Source of the DNA: Streptomyces sp. JH34
Lineage (GTDB): Bacteria; Actinomycetota; Actinomycetes; Streptomycetales; Streptomycetaceae
NCBI RefSeq assembly: GCF_029428875.1
Contig: NZ_JAJSOO010000001.1
Coordinates: 1,922,001 to 1,986,000, forward strand
DNA: 64,000 nt
Direction: 5' to 3'
The notes under the pieces: generated by a model
Seen by the model: the letters and a program-made list of their open reading frames with translations, nothing else
Told to the model about the DNA's origin: nothing
The model's database searches: none
Shown: piece by piece, positions 55,503 through 64,000 of the stretch
Layout of the letters: every line of letters starts with the position of its first letter
How positions within the stretch are numbered: the stretch's first letter is position 1
Program-made: the position numbers and the translations under genes

Positions 55503-56621
55503 GTGAAAAATCCGGACGAGAACACGTACGCACCCGGCGTCGAGATCGAGACGCTCACCGCATTCGACCAGGCAGTGGCGGCCGGCACCCTCGCCGGCCA
55601 CCGTGTCCAGTCCGTCGACCTGACGGACCGCAGCGACGCACTGCTCACGACCGACACCCGCGGCGCCGTCTTCCTCGGCTGTCGCACGGAGCCCCGTGCC
55701 GAGGCGAAGATACGCGCGGACGGGGCCTTCGTCTTCCCACCGGTGCCCGGCCTCCCCTTCGACCCGTACCGCGGGCTGCTCTACACCCCCGACGCCCTGT
55801 ACGAGGGCCTGGCGGAGGGGGGTTACGGGGCGACCCCTGACGCACGGGCGTACGGCTGGTTCCAGCAGACCAAGTCCAACGGCGACGTCTTCGCCTCGAT
55901 GCTGCGGGCCCTCCATGACGACGCGGTGTCCGACGCCCTGGACGAACACCTGGTCGGGGCACGGGTGGTGGGCGTGATGGGCGGTCACGCGATGGCCCGC
56001 GGCTCCGAGGAGTTCCGCGGCGCGGCCGTGCTCGGCAGGGAACTGGCCCGCAGCGGTCTGACCGTCGCGACGGGCGGGGGCCCCGGTGCCATGGAGGCGG
56101 CCAACCTCGGCGCCTACGCGGCTCCGCACTCCGACGCGATGCTGCTCAAGGCCTGTGAACTCCTCGCCGCGACACCGTCGTTCGATCCGTCGGTGACCGA
56201 CTGGGCGCAGGCCGCCTTCGCGGTCCGGGAGCGCTGGCCGGAAGGGGGGTCCTCGGTCGCGGTCCCCACGTGGTTCTACGGCCACGAGCCGCCGAACGCC
56301 TTCGCGGACCACATCGCCAAGTACTTCGCGAACGCCCTGCGCGAGGACGGGCTTCTGGCACGCTCGACCGCCGGTGTGATCTTCCTGCCCGGCGCCGCGG
56401 GGACCGTGCAGGAGATCTTCGACAACGCGACGCCCAACTACTACGAGTCGCGTTCCGCGCCCACTCCGATGGTGCTGGTGAACCGTGCGCACTGGACGGA
56501 GAAGCTGCCCGCGTGGCCTCTGCTCAGCGCGCTCGCGGCGGGCCGGGGCATGGAGTCACGGATCGCGCTCGTCGACACGGTGGAGGAGGCGGCCCCGGCT
56601 CTCGCCCGGCTGACGGGCTGA
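55503..56621 (+). CDS. LOG-family (lysine decarboxylase-like nucleotide hydrolase) protein
   Basis: 372-residue protein whose C-terminal two thirds are Rossmann-like. It contains GVMGGHAMARG, the family motif TGGGPGAMEAANLGA and LPGAAGTVQEIF (for PGGxGTxxE), with the catalytic Glu retained. Proteins of the LOG type release free cytokinin bases from riboside monophosphates or hydrolyse purine nucleotides; the roughly 150-residue N-terminal extension marks a longer subfamily whose substrate I cannot name. GTG 55503. It lies 34 bp after the membrane-protein gene and is probably co-transcribed with it. Confidence 0.8.
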   Translation: MKNPDENTYAPGVEIETLTAFDQAVAAGTLAGHRVQSVDLTDRSDALLTTDTRGAVFLGCRTEPRAEAKIRADGAFVFPPVPGLPFDPYRGLLYTPDALYEGLAEGGYGATPDARAYGWFQQTKSNGDVFASMLRALHDDAVSDALDEHLVGARVVGVMGGHAMARGSEEFRGAAVLGRELARSGLTVATGGGPGAMEAANLGAYAAPHSDAMLLKACELLAATPSFDPSVTDWAQAAFAVRERWPEGGSSVAVPTWFYGHEPPNAFADHIAKYFANALREDGLLARSTAGVIFLPGAAGTVQEIFDNATPNYYESRSAPTPMVLVNRAHWTEKLPAWPLLSALAAGRGMESRIALVDTVEEAAPALARLTG

Positions 56622-56641
56622 CCGGCTGACCCGGCCCGGAC

Positions 56642-57094
56642 TCAACGTGTGGCGAGCAGGGCGTCGAGGGCGTCGAAGAACGCCTCCCAGCCGTCCTCTG
56701 CCGCCGCGTACTGCTCGGGTGTGAGATTGTCGCCGCGCTGCCGGAAGACCATCTCGGTGGACTTCCGGCCGCGCTCGGTGAAGGTGACCGTGACCGTCTC
56801 GCCCTCGACGTCTTCGGGCGCGCTCCGGTCCTTCAGCGTGAAGACCAGGCGCTCGGGGGCGGACACCTCCCGGTAGACGCCGTGGAAGGGCATGTCGGCG
56901 CCCGGCACCACGATGACCAGGCTCCACTCGCCGCCGGGCGTGACGTCCATCGACACCCGGTCGAGCGGCACGTCCGCCTCTCCCCCGTACCAGGCGGCGA
57001 AGTCCTCGGGCACCGTCCAGGCCTCGAAGACCCGGTCACGCGGCGCCGCGACGACCCGGGTGATGTCGATGCCCTCACGGGCCGGCTGCGTCAT
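56642..57094 (-). CDS. SRPBCC/AHSA1-domain protein
   Basis: 150-residue START-like (AHSA1) domain protein: ITRVVAAPRDRVFEAWTVPE at the N-terminus, GEWSLVIV in the middle and DGWEAFFDALDALL in the C-terminal helix. The fold binds small hydrophobic ligands or acts as a co-chaperone-like domain. It starts at ATG 57094 and converges on the LOG-family gene with only 20 bp between stops. A direct repeat lies upstream. Confidence 0.82.
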   Translation of the reverse strand: MTQPAREGIDITRVVAAPRDRVFEAWTVPEDFAAWYGGEADVPLDRVSMDVTPGGEWSLVIVVPGADMPFHGVYREVSAPERLVFTLKDRSAPEDVEGETVTVTFTERGRKSTEMVFRQRGDNLTPEQYAAAEDGWEAFFDALDALLATR

Positions 57095-57440
57095 GGTCCC
57101 TGCCCCTTCCGGACGTTTCGGTCCCAGGGGATCACGCGACAGGGAGAGCCGCCAGCCGGTCGTACGACCGCCTCCGCCCCCCGTTCGGCACGGACTCGAT
57201 CGTACGACCGCCTCCGCCCCCCGTTCGGCACGGACCCGTTTCCGTCCCGTCTCCCCCAGGACCACGCACGGGCACCGTCCCTCAGGAGCGCGAGGAGCAG
57301 CGCGGCGGTTGCGGGAGGGCGCCCCGGTCGGCCACGAGGCGGCCCGTCTCCGGCGCGTACCGCATCGGCGAGCCTGCCCCGGGCGCCCGGTGCGCCGGGG
57401 ACTCCCCGTGGTCTCGTCGGCCACCGAGCCGGCAGCGCGG
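57095..57440. other. 346-bp gap with a duplicated palindromic segment, no gene
   Basis: Lies between the SRPBCC and DUF1330 genes, both on the minus strand. Besides the direct repeat at 57157-57235 it shows only high-GC sequence without a credible start codon and ribosome-binding site. It probably holds the SRPBCC gene promoter and operators. Confidence 0.55.
57157..57235. repeat. 35-bp direct repeat (period 40) containing a palindrome
   Basis: 35 bp at 57161-57195 recur exactly at 57201-57235, separated by TCGAT. Each copy begins with CGTACGACCG; with the preceding bases the first forms the perfect palindrome CGGTCGTACGACCG (57157-57170), the second the shorter TCGTACGA. The spacing upstream of the SRPBCC gene suggests paired operator sites. 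Confidence 0.8.
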
Positions 57441-57755
57441 CTAAGCCGGGAGGGAGAAGCCCTCGGGCACCGAGCCCTCGACGAACAGCATCCCCACGCG
57501 GATCTTGCCTTCCCGAATCCTTATGGCCCGCCGGTACTCGGGGGAGTCGTACCACTCCCTGATCCGGTCCATGTCAGGGAACTCGATGACCACGAACCGG
57601 GAGGATTCCCAGGTGCCTTCGACGGGCTCGGGCGTGGGGCCCGCCACCAGGTACTTGCCGTCGTGGCTGAGGACGGACTCCTGGGCCACGGACGCATAGG
57701 CCAGGGCGGCCTCCTCGTCGAGCACATCGGCGGTGACGATGACGTAAGCGGGCAT
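57441..57755 (-). CDS. DUF1330-family protein
   Basis: 104-residue small protein of the DUF1330 dimeric alpha/beta-barrel group. Conserved parts are MPAYVIVTADV, RFVVIEFPDMDRIREWYDSPEY and the C-terminal VEGSVPEGF. ATG 57755 has GAGGA upstream. No catalytic role is known to me. It starts about 240 bp from the end of the thiamine-transport ATPase gene, which is transcribed in the same direction, and is separate from that operon. Confidence 0.85.
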   Translation of the reverse strand: MPAYVIVTADVLDEEAALAYASVAQESVLSHDGKYLVAGPTPEPVEGTWESSRFVVIEFPDMDRIREWYDSPEYRRAIRIREGKIRVGMLFVEGSVPEGFSLPA

Positions 57756-57992
57756 GCGGTTCCTCGCTCCTCGGGTACGGCGTCGCTGGTGCCACGGCAC
57801 GGACTGCTGGTCGTCGCCTCTCTGCTCGGCAGTGGGCGACGCAGCCGGGCGGCTGAAGCATGCCCCCTTCCCGCCGTGTCGATCCCTGCCCGTGTCCGCT
57901 CGCTGACCGGGGCGACGTGGCGGGGCCCGCCGGACGCTGCGGGTCCCCGGAGAGCGGCGTACGGGCGCCACCGGTCGTGCTCGGCCGACGGC

Positions 57993-59018
<1,026 letters not shown>

Positions 59019-59020
59019 CT

Positions 59021-60649
59021 TCAGAACTCCCCGGATCGGTCGGTGCGGATACGTTCGAGCAGGAGCAGCGACACCGCGCAGACGAGCATCAGGATCGTGC
59101 TGAGTGCCATCGCCTGGCCGTAGTTGAGCTCCCCGGAGCGCCCCAGCAGTCTGGCGACGGCGACCGGCAGTGTGGGGTTGTCGGGGCGCGCGATGAACAC
59201 GGTCGCGCCGAACTCCCCGAGCGACACGGCGAAGGCGAACCCCGCGGCCACCAGCACGGCCCGCCGCACCAGCGGCAGGTCCACCTCGCGCCAGGCCCGC
59301 AGCGGTGAGGCGCCGAGCACCGCGGCGGCCTCCCGCAGCCGCTCGTCCACCGCGCGCAGGACGGGCAGCATGGTCCGTACGACGAACGGGACGCCCACCA
59401 GCGCCTGGGCGAGCGGCACGAGGATCCAGGACGTACGCAGGTCGAGCGGAGGCCTGTCCAGGGTGATCAGGAAGCCGAAGCCGACGGTGACCGCCGACAC
59501 TCCGAGCGGCAGCATCAGGAGGGCGTCGAAGCCGCGCACCAGCCGGCCGGCCCGCCGTGTCAGCGCCGCGGCCGCGAGACCGCCGATCACGAGGGCGATG
59601 AGAGTGGCGACCAGCGCGTAACGCAGGGAGTTCCCGATGGCGTCGAGTGGCGGCACCAGGAACGTGGACCCGTTGGCGTCGAGGGACTGCAGCGCCCGGT
59701 AGAAGTCGAATCCGTAGCCGCCGGAGGTGTCCAGGGAGCGTTCCACCAGCACGCCGAGCGGCAGCAGGACGAGCAGCAGCACGGTCAGCAGCACGCCGCC
59801 GAGCAGCGCCCGCTGCCCGGCGCCGCGGGGCGGCCGGGCGGTCTGCGCCGGGTCGACGAGCTTCAGGGCCGTCTCACGGCGCCGTACGGTCCACGCGTGG
59901 ACGGCGAGGATCCCGCCGACCGCGGCGAACTGCACCAGGGTCAGCACGGCTGCCGTCGGCAGGTCGAGCAGCTGGGCGGTCTGCCGGTAGATCTCCACCT
60001 CCAGCGTGGAGTAGCCCGGACCGCCGAGGATCTGGACGACTCCGAAGGAGGTGAAGGTGAAGAGGAAGACCATGAGCGCTGCGGCGGCGACGGCGGGGGC
60101 CAGCGCGGGCAGCGTCACGCGCCGCCACGCGGCGAGGCGTCCGGCGCCGAGCACCCGCGCGGCCTCCTCCTGCCGGGGGTCGAGCTGGGCCCAGAGTCCG
60201 CCCACCGTCCGGACGACGACCGCGTAGTTGAAGAACACATGGGCGAGCAGGATCGCCCACACGGTGGTGTCGAGACGTACGCCCCAGAGCTGGTCGAGGA
60301 ACCCGCCGCGTCCCAGCAGCGCGAGGAACGCCGTGCCGACCACGACGGTCGGCAGGACGAAGGGCACCGTCACCACGGCCCTCAGCAGCTGCTTGCCGGG
60401 GAAGTCGAAGCGGGCGAAGACATAGGCGCCGGGCAGCGCGATCAGGAGGGTGAGCGCGGTCGAGGCGAGGGCCTGCCAGGTGGTGAACCGGAGTACGTCG
60501 AGGATGTCCGGCCGGCTCAGCACCGTGCCGATCCGGCCGAACTGCCAGACGCCGTCCGCCCTGAGTCCGCGGCCGACGATCGCGGCGACCGGGTAGGCGA
60601 AGAACAGCGCGAAGAACGCGACGGGCACGGCCATGAGACCGAGCCGCAT
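59021..60649 (-). CDS. Thiamine ABC transporter permease, fused (ThiP-like)
   Basis: 542-residue permease made of two fused halves, each with about six helices and its own EAA-loop: EAARVLGAGRLAAWRRVTLP in the first half and EAAAVLGASPLRAWREVDLP in the second. This double architecture is the ThiP/FbpB form. ATG 60649 with a GGGGG run upstream is chosen over the longer open frame. It is 29 bp downstream of the binding-protein gene. Confidence 0.88.
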   Translation of the reverse strand: MRLGLMAVPVAFFALFFAYPVAAIVGRGLRADGVWQFGRIGTVLSRPDILDVLRFTTWQALASTALTLLIALPGAYVFARFDFPGKQLLRAVVTVPFVLPTVVVGTAFLALLGRGGFLDQLWGVRLDTTVWAILLAHVFFNYAVVVRTVGGLWAQLDPRQEEAARVLGAGRLAAWRRVTLPALAPAVAAAALMVFLFTFTSFGVVQILGGPGYSTLEVEIYRQTAQLLDLPTAAVLTLVQFAAVGGILAVHAWTVRRRETALKLVDPAQTARPPRGAGQRALLGGVLLTVLLLVLLPLGVLVERSLDTSGGYGFDFYRALQSLDANGSTFLVPPLDAIGNSLRYALVATLIALVIGGLAAAALTRRAGRLVRGFDALLMLPLGVSAVTVGFGFLITLDRPPLDLRTSWILVPLAQALVGVPFVVRTMLPVLRAVDERLREAAAVLGASPLRAWREVDLPLVRRAVLVAAGFAFAVSLGEFGATVFIARPDNPTLPVAVARLLGRSGELNYGQAMALSTILMLVCAVSLLLLERIRTDRSGEF

Positions 60650-60678
60650 CGCGTTCCCCCCGCGCGGGGGCCGCGCGG

Positions 60679-61773
60679 CTACTTCACGACGAGCGAGGAC
60701 CACGACTGGACCCACTGCTCACGGTTCTTGGCGATCTTCTCCGGGGCCACCGTCGCCGGCTTGTCGACGGTGGCACCGAACTTCGTGAACAGCTCCGGCA
60801 GCTTCGCGTCCTTGACCACCGGGTTCACGAACATGTTCAGCGGCATGTCCTCCTGGAACTGCTTGCTGATCAGGAAGTCCAGCAGCGCCTTGCCGCCCGC
60901 CTCGTTCTTCGCACCGTCCAGCAGTCCGGCGAACTCGGTCTGGCGGAAGCAGGTTCCGGTGGCCACACCGGTCGGGGCCTCGGTGGGCCGGGGATCGGCG
61001 TAGAGCACCTCGACGGGCGGGCTGGAGGCGTAGGAGACGACGAGCGGACGGTCGGCCTTGGCCTTCCTGCCGCCGGCGGAGCCGGAGAACTCGTCGTTGT
61101 ACGCCTGCTCCCAGCCGTCGACGACCTTGACGCCGTTGTCCTTCAGCTTCTTCCAGTAGTCCTGGTAGCCGGTCTCGCCGTGGGCGGCGACCGTGCCGAG
61201 GAGGAAGCCGAGACCGGGCGAGGAAGTCGCGGCGTTCTCGGTGACGAGGAGGTTCCTGTACGCCGGCTTCAGCAGGTCGTCGAAGGTCTTCGGCGGATCC
61301 AGCTTCTTGTCGGCGAAGTACTTCTTGTCGTAGTTGACGCAGATGTCGCCGGTGTCGACGGGCGTGACCCGGTGCTTGCCCGCATCGAGCTGGGTGTCAC
61401 CCGCGACGCGGTCCAGGCCCTTCGCCCGGTACGGCGTGAACAGGCCGTTGTCGAGGGCGCGGGAGAGCAGGGTGTTGTCGACTCCGAAGAACACGTCGCC
61501 CCGGGGGGACCCCTTGGTCAGGATCTCCTGGTTGAGCGCCGCTCCGGCGTCACCGCTCTTGAGGACCTTGACCTTGTAGCCGGTCTCCTTCGTGAACGCC
61601 TTCAGGACGGCGTCCGAGGCGTTGAAGGAGTCATGGCTGACCAGGGTGACGGTCTTCGACCCGGCCCCCGTGCTGTCGGAGGCCTGGCCGTCGGAGCCCC
61701 CGCAGCCTGCGAGCGCGGTGACACCGAGCGCGGCGGCGAGCGCGGTCACCGCGTACTTCGTGGTGGTCTTCAT
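60679..61773 (-). CDS. Thiamine-binding lipoprotein (ThiB-like)
   Basis: 364-residue lipoprotein with a signal peptide and lipobox LAGC (C24), then a periplasmic-binding fold. The segments TLVSHDSFNASD, GDVFFGVDNTLLSRA and PVDTGDICVNYD match thiamine-binding proteins of the TbpA/ThiB type. ATG 61773 lies six bases after AGGAGG; a further ATG at 61791 overlaps that site and is rejected. First gene of a three-gene operon preceded by a TPP riboswitch. Confidence 0.92.
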   Translation of the reverse strand: MKTTTKYAVTALAAALGVTALAGCGGSDGQASDSTGAGSKTVTLVSHDSFNASDAVLKAFTKETGYKVKVLKSGDAGAALNQEILTKGSPRGDVFFGVDNTLLSRALDNGLFTPYRAKGLDRVAGDTQLDAGKHRVTPVDTGDICVNYDKKYFADKKLDPPKTFDDLLKPAYRNLLVTENAATSSPGLGFLLGTVAAHGETGYQDYWKKLKDNGVKVVDGWEQAYNDEFSGSAGGRKAKADRPLVVSYASSPPVEVLYADPRPTEAPTGVATGTCFRQTEFAGLLDGAKNEAGGKALLDFLISKQFQEDMPLNMFVNPVVKDAKLPELFTKFGATVDKPATVAPEKIAKNREQWVQSWSSLVVK

Positions 61774-61809
61774 GTGATTCCTCCTGGACATGACCAGGAA
61801 GAGACGCGG

Positions 61810-61836
61810 CCCTGCCCGCTCGGCGAGCGGGCAGGG
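61810..61836 (-). terminator. Expression-platform hairpin of the TPP riboswitch
   Basis: CCCTGCCCGCTC (61810-61821) and GAGCGGGCAGGG (61825-61836) form a 12-bp perfect stem with a 3-nt loop between the riboswitch and the ribosome-binding site at about 61781. It may be the terminator formed when thiamine pyrophosphate is bound. Confidence 0.65.
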
Positions 61837-61859
61837 CGCAACAGCTTGAGTAAGGCCCG

Positions 61860-61967
61860 AACTTCCTACCCGGAATGACCCGGGCGAGGTTCAGAGGGTC
61901 TGCGGCCGACCTGTACTCGGTGCCGCACTCTCAGCGCTGTGGCGCTCCCCTGTCGGAATGTGAAGTT
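61860..61967 (-). ncRNA. TPP (thi-box) riboswitch
   Basis: Read on the minus strand, the leader shows the aptamer landmarks in order: GGGGAGC, GCGCTGAGAG, then GCAGACCCTCTGAACCT, and GTCATTCCGGGTAGGAAG near the 3' end. Closing arms AACTTC (61967-61962 as transcript) and GAAGTT (61865-61860) form P1. It precedes the ThiB-like gene by 87 bp and gives strong support for thiamine as substrate. Confidence 0.93.
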
Positions 61968-62037
61968 GTTCCCGGGCCAGGCTACACCGGCCGGATCATG
62001 CCGGACCGGCCGGATCGCAACCGTCCTCCCGGGCCCC

Positions 62038-63144
62038 TCAGCGCTCGGAGGCCGCCAGCTGCCCGCAGGCCCCGTCGATCTCCTGACCGCGGGTGTCCCG
62101 GACGGTGACCGGCACCCCGTGGGCCGCGATCGCCTCCACGAACGCCTTCTCGTCCTCGGGCCGCGAGGCGGTCCACTTGGAGCCCGGGGTCGGGTTCAGC
62201 GGGATGAGGTTGACGTGCACCCGCTTGCCCTTGAGGAGCCGGCCCAGCCGGTCGCCGCGCCACGCCTGGTCGTTGATGTCACGGATCAGCGCGTACTCGA
62301 TAGAGATGCGACGGCCCGACTTCTCCGCGTACTCCCACGCGGCGTCCAGGACCTCGCGGACCTTCCAGCGGGTGTTCACGGGCACGAGGGTGTCGCGCAG
62401 CTCGTCGTCCGGGGCGTGCAGGGAGACCGCCAGGCGGCACTTGAAGCCCTCGTCGGCGAAGCGCAGCATCGCCGGCACCAGGCCCACCGTGGACACGGTG
62501 ATCCCGCGCTGCGAGAGCCCCAGGCCGTCCGGCTCGGGATCCGTCAGCCGCCGGATCGCACCGACCACGCGCTTGTAGTTGGCCAGCGGCTCGCCCATGC
62601 CCATGAAGACGATGTTGGACAGCCGCGCCGGCCCGCCCGGGACCTCGCCGTCGCGCAGCGCACGCATGCCGTCCACGATCTGGTGCACGATCTCGGCGGT
62701 CGACAGGTTGCGGTCGAGACCGGCCTGACCGGTCGCGCAGAACGGACAGTTCATCCCGCAGCCGGCCTGGGACGAGATGCACATGGTCACCCGGTCCGGG
62801 TACCGCATGAGGACGGACTCGACGAGGGTGCCGTCGTGCAGCTTCCACAGCGTCTTACGGGTGGTGTCGTCGTCGCAGCTGATGTGGCGCAAGACCGACA
62901 TCAGCTCGGGGAACATCGCCTCGGCGAGCTTGTCGCGCGAGGCGGCCGGGATGTTGGTCCACTCCGCCGGGTCGTGCGCGTACCGCGAGAAGTAGTGCTG
63001 CGACAGCTGCTTGGCGCGGAAGGGCTTCTCGCCGGTCGCGGCGACTGCTTCCTTGCGCTCGTCGGGCGTGAGGTCGGCGAGGTGCCGCGGCGGCCGCTTG
63101 GCTCCGCGGGGCGCGACGAAAGTGAGTTCTCCGGGCTTAGGCAT
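62038..63144 (-). CDS. rlmN: Dual-specificity 23S rRNA/tRNA adenosine-C2 methyltransferase RlmN
   Basis: Radical-SAM enzyme that methylates C2 of A2503 in 23S rRNA (and A37 in some tRNAs). The 368-residue protein carries the cluster motif C129-x3-C133-x2-C136 (GCGMNCPFC), a nearby C122, and the C-terminal catalytic cysteine in DGACGQL. GEPLANY is a further family signature. ATG 63144 is preceded by GGAGGAA. An adjacent 423-bp gap separates it from the next gene. Confidence 0.95.
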   Translation of the reverse strand: MPKPGELTFVAPRGAKRPPRHLADLTPDERKEAVAATGEKPFRAKQLSQHYFSRYAHDPAEWTNIPAASRDKLAEAMFPELMSVLRHISCDDDTTRKTLWKLHDGTLVESVLMRYPDRVTMCISSQAGCGMNCPFCATGQAGLDRNLSTAEIVHQIVDGMRALRDGEVPGGPARLSNIVFMGMGEPLANYKRVVGAIRRLTDPEPDGLGLSQRGITVSTVGLVPAMLRFADEGFKCRLAVSLHAPDDELRDTLVPVNTRWKVREVLDAAWEYAEKSGRRISIEYALIRDINDQAWRGDRLGRLLKGKRVHVNLIPLNPTPGSKWTASRPEDEKAFVEAIAAHGVPVTVRDTRGQEIDGACGQLAASER

Positions 63145-63567
63145 GGTTCCTCCAGTGTTACAGACACGCCGTGGTCCCAGAGACCTCTGCCAGATAGGAC
63201 GGTGCGAGGGGCTGGCGGACCCTGTTGTCGTCGGTCGTCATCAGTCGACGTCGGCGCCCCTTCGGCGGCCGGGAGACGGCCGAGGGCGGCGCTCGAACCG
63301 TGACCGACAGCACGACGGGCAGGCGGCGCGCAGGTCCGCAGCGAATCACAATTCGTACACACATCCGAATTCTGCGGCGCTGATCGTCCTGCACGTCCGT
63401 GAGTGCCGTGGCGACGAGCCGGAGCGAACCGCTCGCGCCGCCGTCGGCCTGGAGGGAACCGGACCCGGAGGACCGGCGCGGCTACCTTCCGCGACCGCGC
63501 CGGTGTGGTGCCACGCGGCCCCGGAGCGGCACCGACGGAGCCGCAGACCGATGGGCCGGGGCGGGAG
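63145..63567. other. 423-bp gap upstream of rlmN, no supported gene
   Basis: No open frame here has a credible start and codon pattern. The notable element is CGAATCACAATTCG (63342-63355), a 14-nt inverted repeat with 5-bp arms and relatively AT-rich, next to GAATTC at 63367-63372; it may be an operator or promoter part for rlmN. Confidence 0.5.
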
Positions 63568-64000
63568 CTACTTGAGCGTCTGCCACACCCCGTCGGTCGC
63601 GATCGCGGACAGCTGGGCACCGGTGAACGGGGGCGCCGGGAGCGCAGGAGCCTTGTGCGGATACTCCGCGTTGTAGGAGGTGACCGTCACCCGCAGGCCC
63701 TTCGCGGTCACGGTTTCGGCCGTCAGCCCCGACGTGCCCGAGTGCAGGCCGGCCTCGCTCCGGGTGACGACCTTGCCGCCGTCCGCGGTGCCGTGACCCA
63801 GCCGTACCCGGAGGAACGTCTTGGTCTTCGTCTTCTTGTCGCGCACGATCACATAGCCCTCGTCGCCGCCTCCGCCTCGGCCGATCTCCTCGTACCCGGC
63901 GGGCACCAGGCCGCCGAGCGTCTCGAATACCTCCCAGCTGTTCTGGACGGGGCGCGGGCTGGTGAACGCCTCGGCGTTCATGACGCCGTACTTCGTGAAC
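63568..64000 (-). CDS. Hypothetical protein, 3' part only (cut by window edge)
   Basis: The minus-strand frame is open from the right edge through 63568. The visible 144 residues end in TDGVWQTLK and include SAIATDGVW and FLRVRLGHG. An internal ATG at 63981 exists, but six in-frame codons precede it without a stop (FTKYGV), so the real start is beyond 64000. No motif is recognised; the alternating beta-type segments recall exported Streptomyces proteins of unknown function. Confidence 0.55.
   Translation of the reverse strand, partial: FTKYGVMNAEAFTSPRPVQNSWEVFETLGGLVPAGYEEIGRGGGGDEGYVIVRDKKTKTKTFLRVRLGHGTADGGKVVTRSEAGLHSGTSGLTAETVTAKGLRVTVTSYNAEYPHKAPALPAPPFTGAQLSAIATDGVWQTLK

Noticed and set aside
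63145..63567. A small gene upstream of rlmN
   Set aside because: Open frames are short and Arg/Pro-rich without a ribosome-binding site, and none shows a recognisable motif.

Overview
The window is very GC-rich, uses GTG and TTG starts freely, has short intergenic gaps and hairpin terminators without U tracts, and encodes families typical of Streptomyces (DUF574 methyltransferase, DUF4081-GNAT, DUF4439, a chitinase under a DasR-type operator, futalosine-pathway deaminase). I read it as a core chromosomal segment of a Streptomyces species. From memory, unchecked, the gene order resembles the S. coelicolor region around nusA-infB, proS, dxr and the polyamine genes.

Layout. 1-7.5 kb (minus): the rimP-nusA-ylxR-infB-DUF503-rbfA-truB translation operon, preceded at the left edge by a truncated trypsin-like gene. 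7.7-9.7 kb (plus): a Tat lipoprotein, a DUF4439 ferritin-like protein and a kinase-fold protein without catalytic residues. 9.7-21.7 kb (minus): proS, two GNAT acetyltransferases, the non-mevalonate isoprenoid genes ispG and dxr flanking a site-2 protease gene, a lipoprotein, a nucleotidyltransferase, an EPSP-synthase paralogue and a large acyl-CoA dehydrogenase. 22.1-23.7 kb (plus): a DUF4157 protein with a C-terminal zinc deaminase-like domain, the most unusual gene here.

23.8-53.4 kb is dominated by polyamine/GABA catabolism: an aldehyde dehydrogenase with a PucR-type regulator, gabT, a putrescine/spermidine ABC transporter (potABCD) with an FAD oxidoreductase and a second aldehyde dehydrogenase, then a third aldehyde dehydrogenase divergent from an Lrp/AsnC regulator coupled to a second aminotransferase. 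Interspersed are a P-loop membrane protein, a PAP2 phosphatase, a GH18 chitinase with a DasR-like site in its promoter, a NADAR-family protein behind two palindromes, the probable aminodeoxyfutalosine deaminase, a GDPD-family protein, a two-component system and a serine hydrolase.

53.6-64 kb: an ABC-type pair whose ATPase has degenerate signature and D-loop motifs, a LOG-family protein, SRPBCC and DUF1330 proteins, a 35-bp direct repeat, a thiamine ABC transporter operon controlled by a TPP riboswitch, rlmN, and a gene running off the right edge. I saw no tRNA, rRNA, insertion sequence, phage gene or CRISPR array. Long open frames antisense to real genes are artefacts of high GC.
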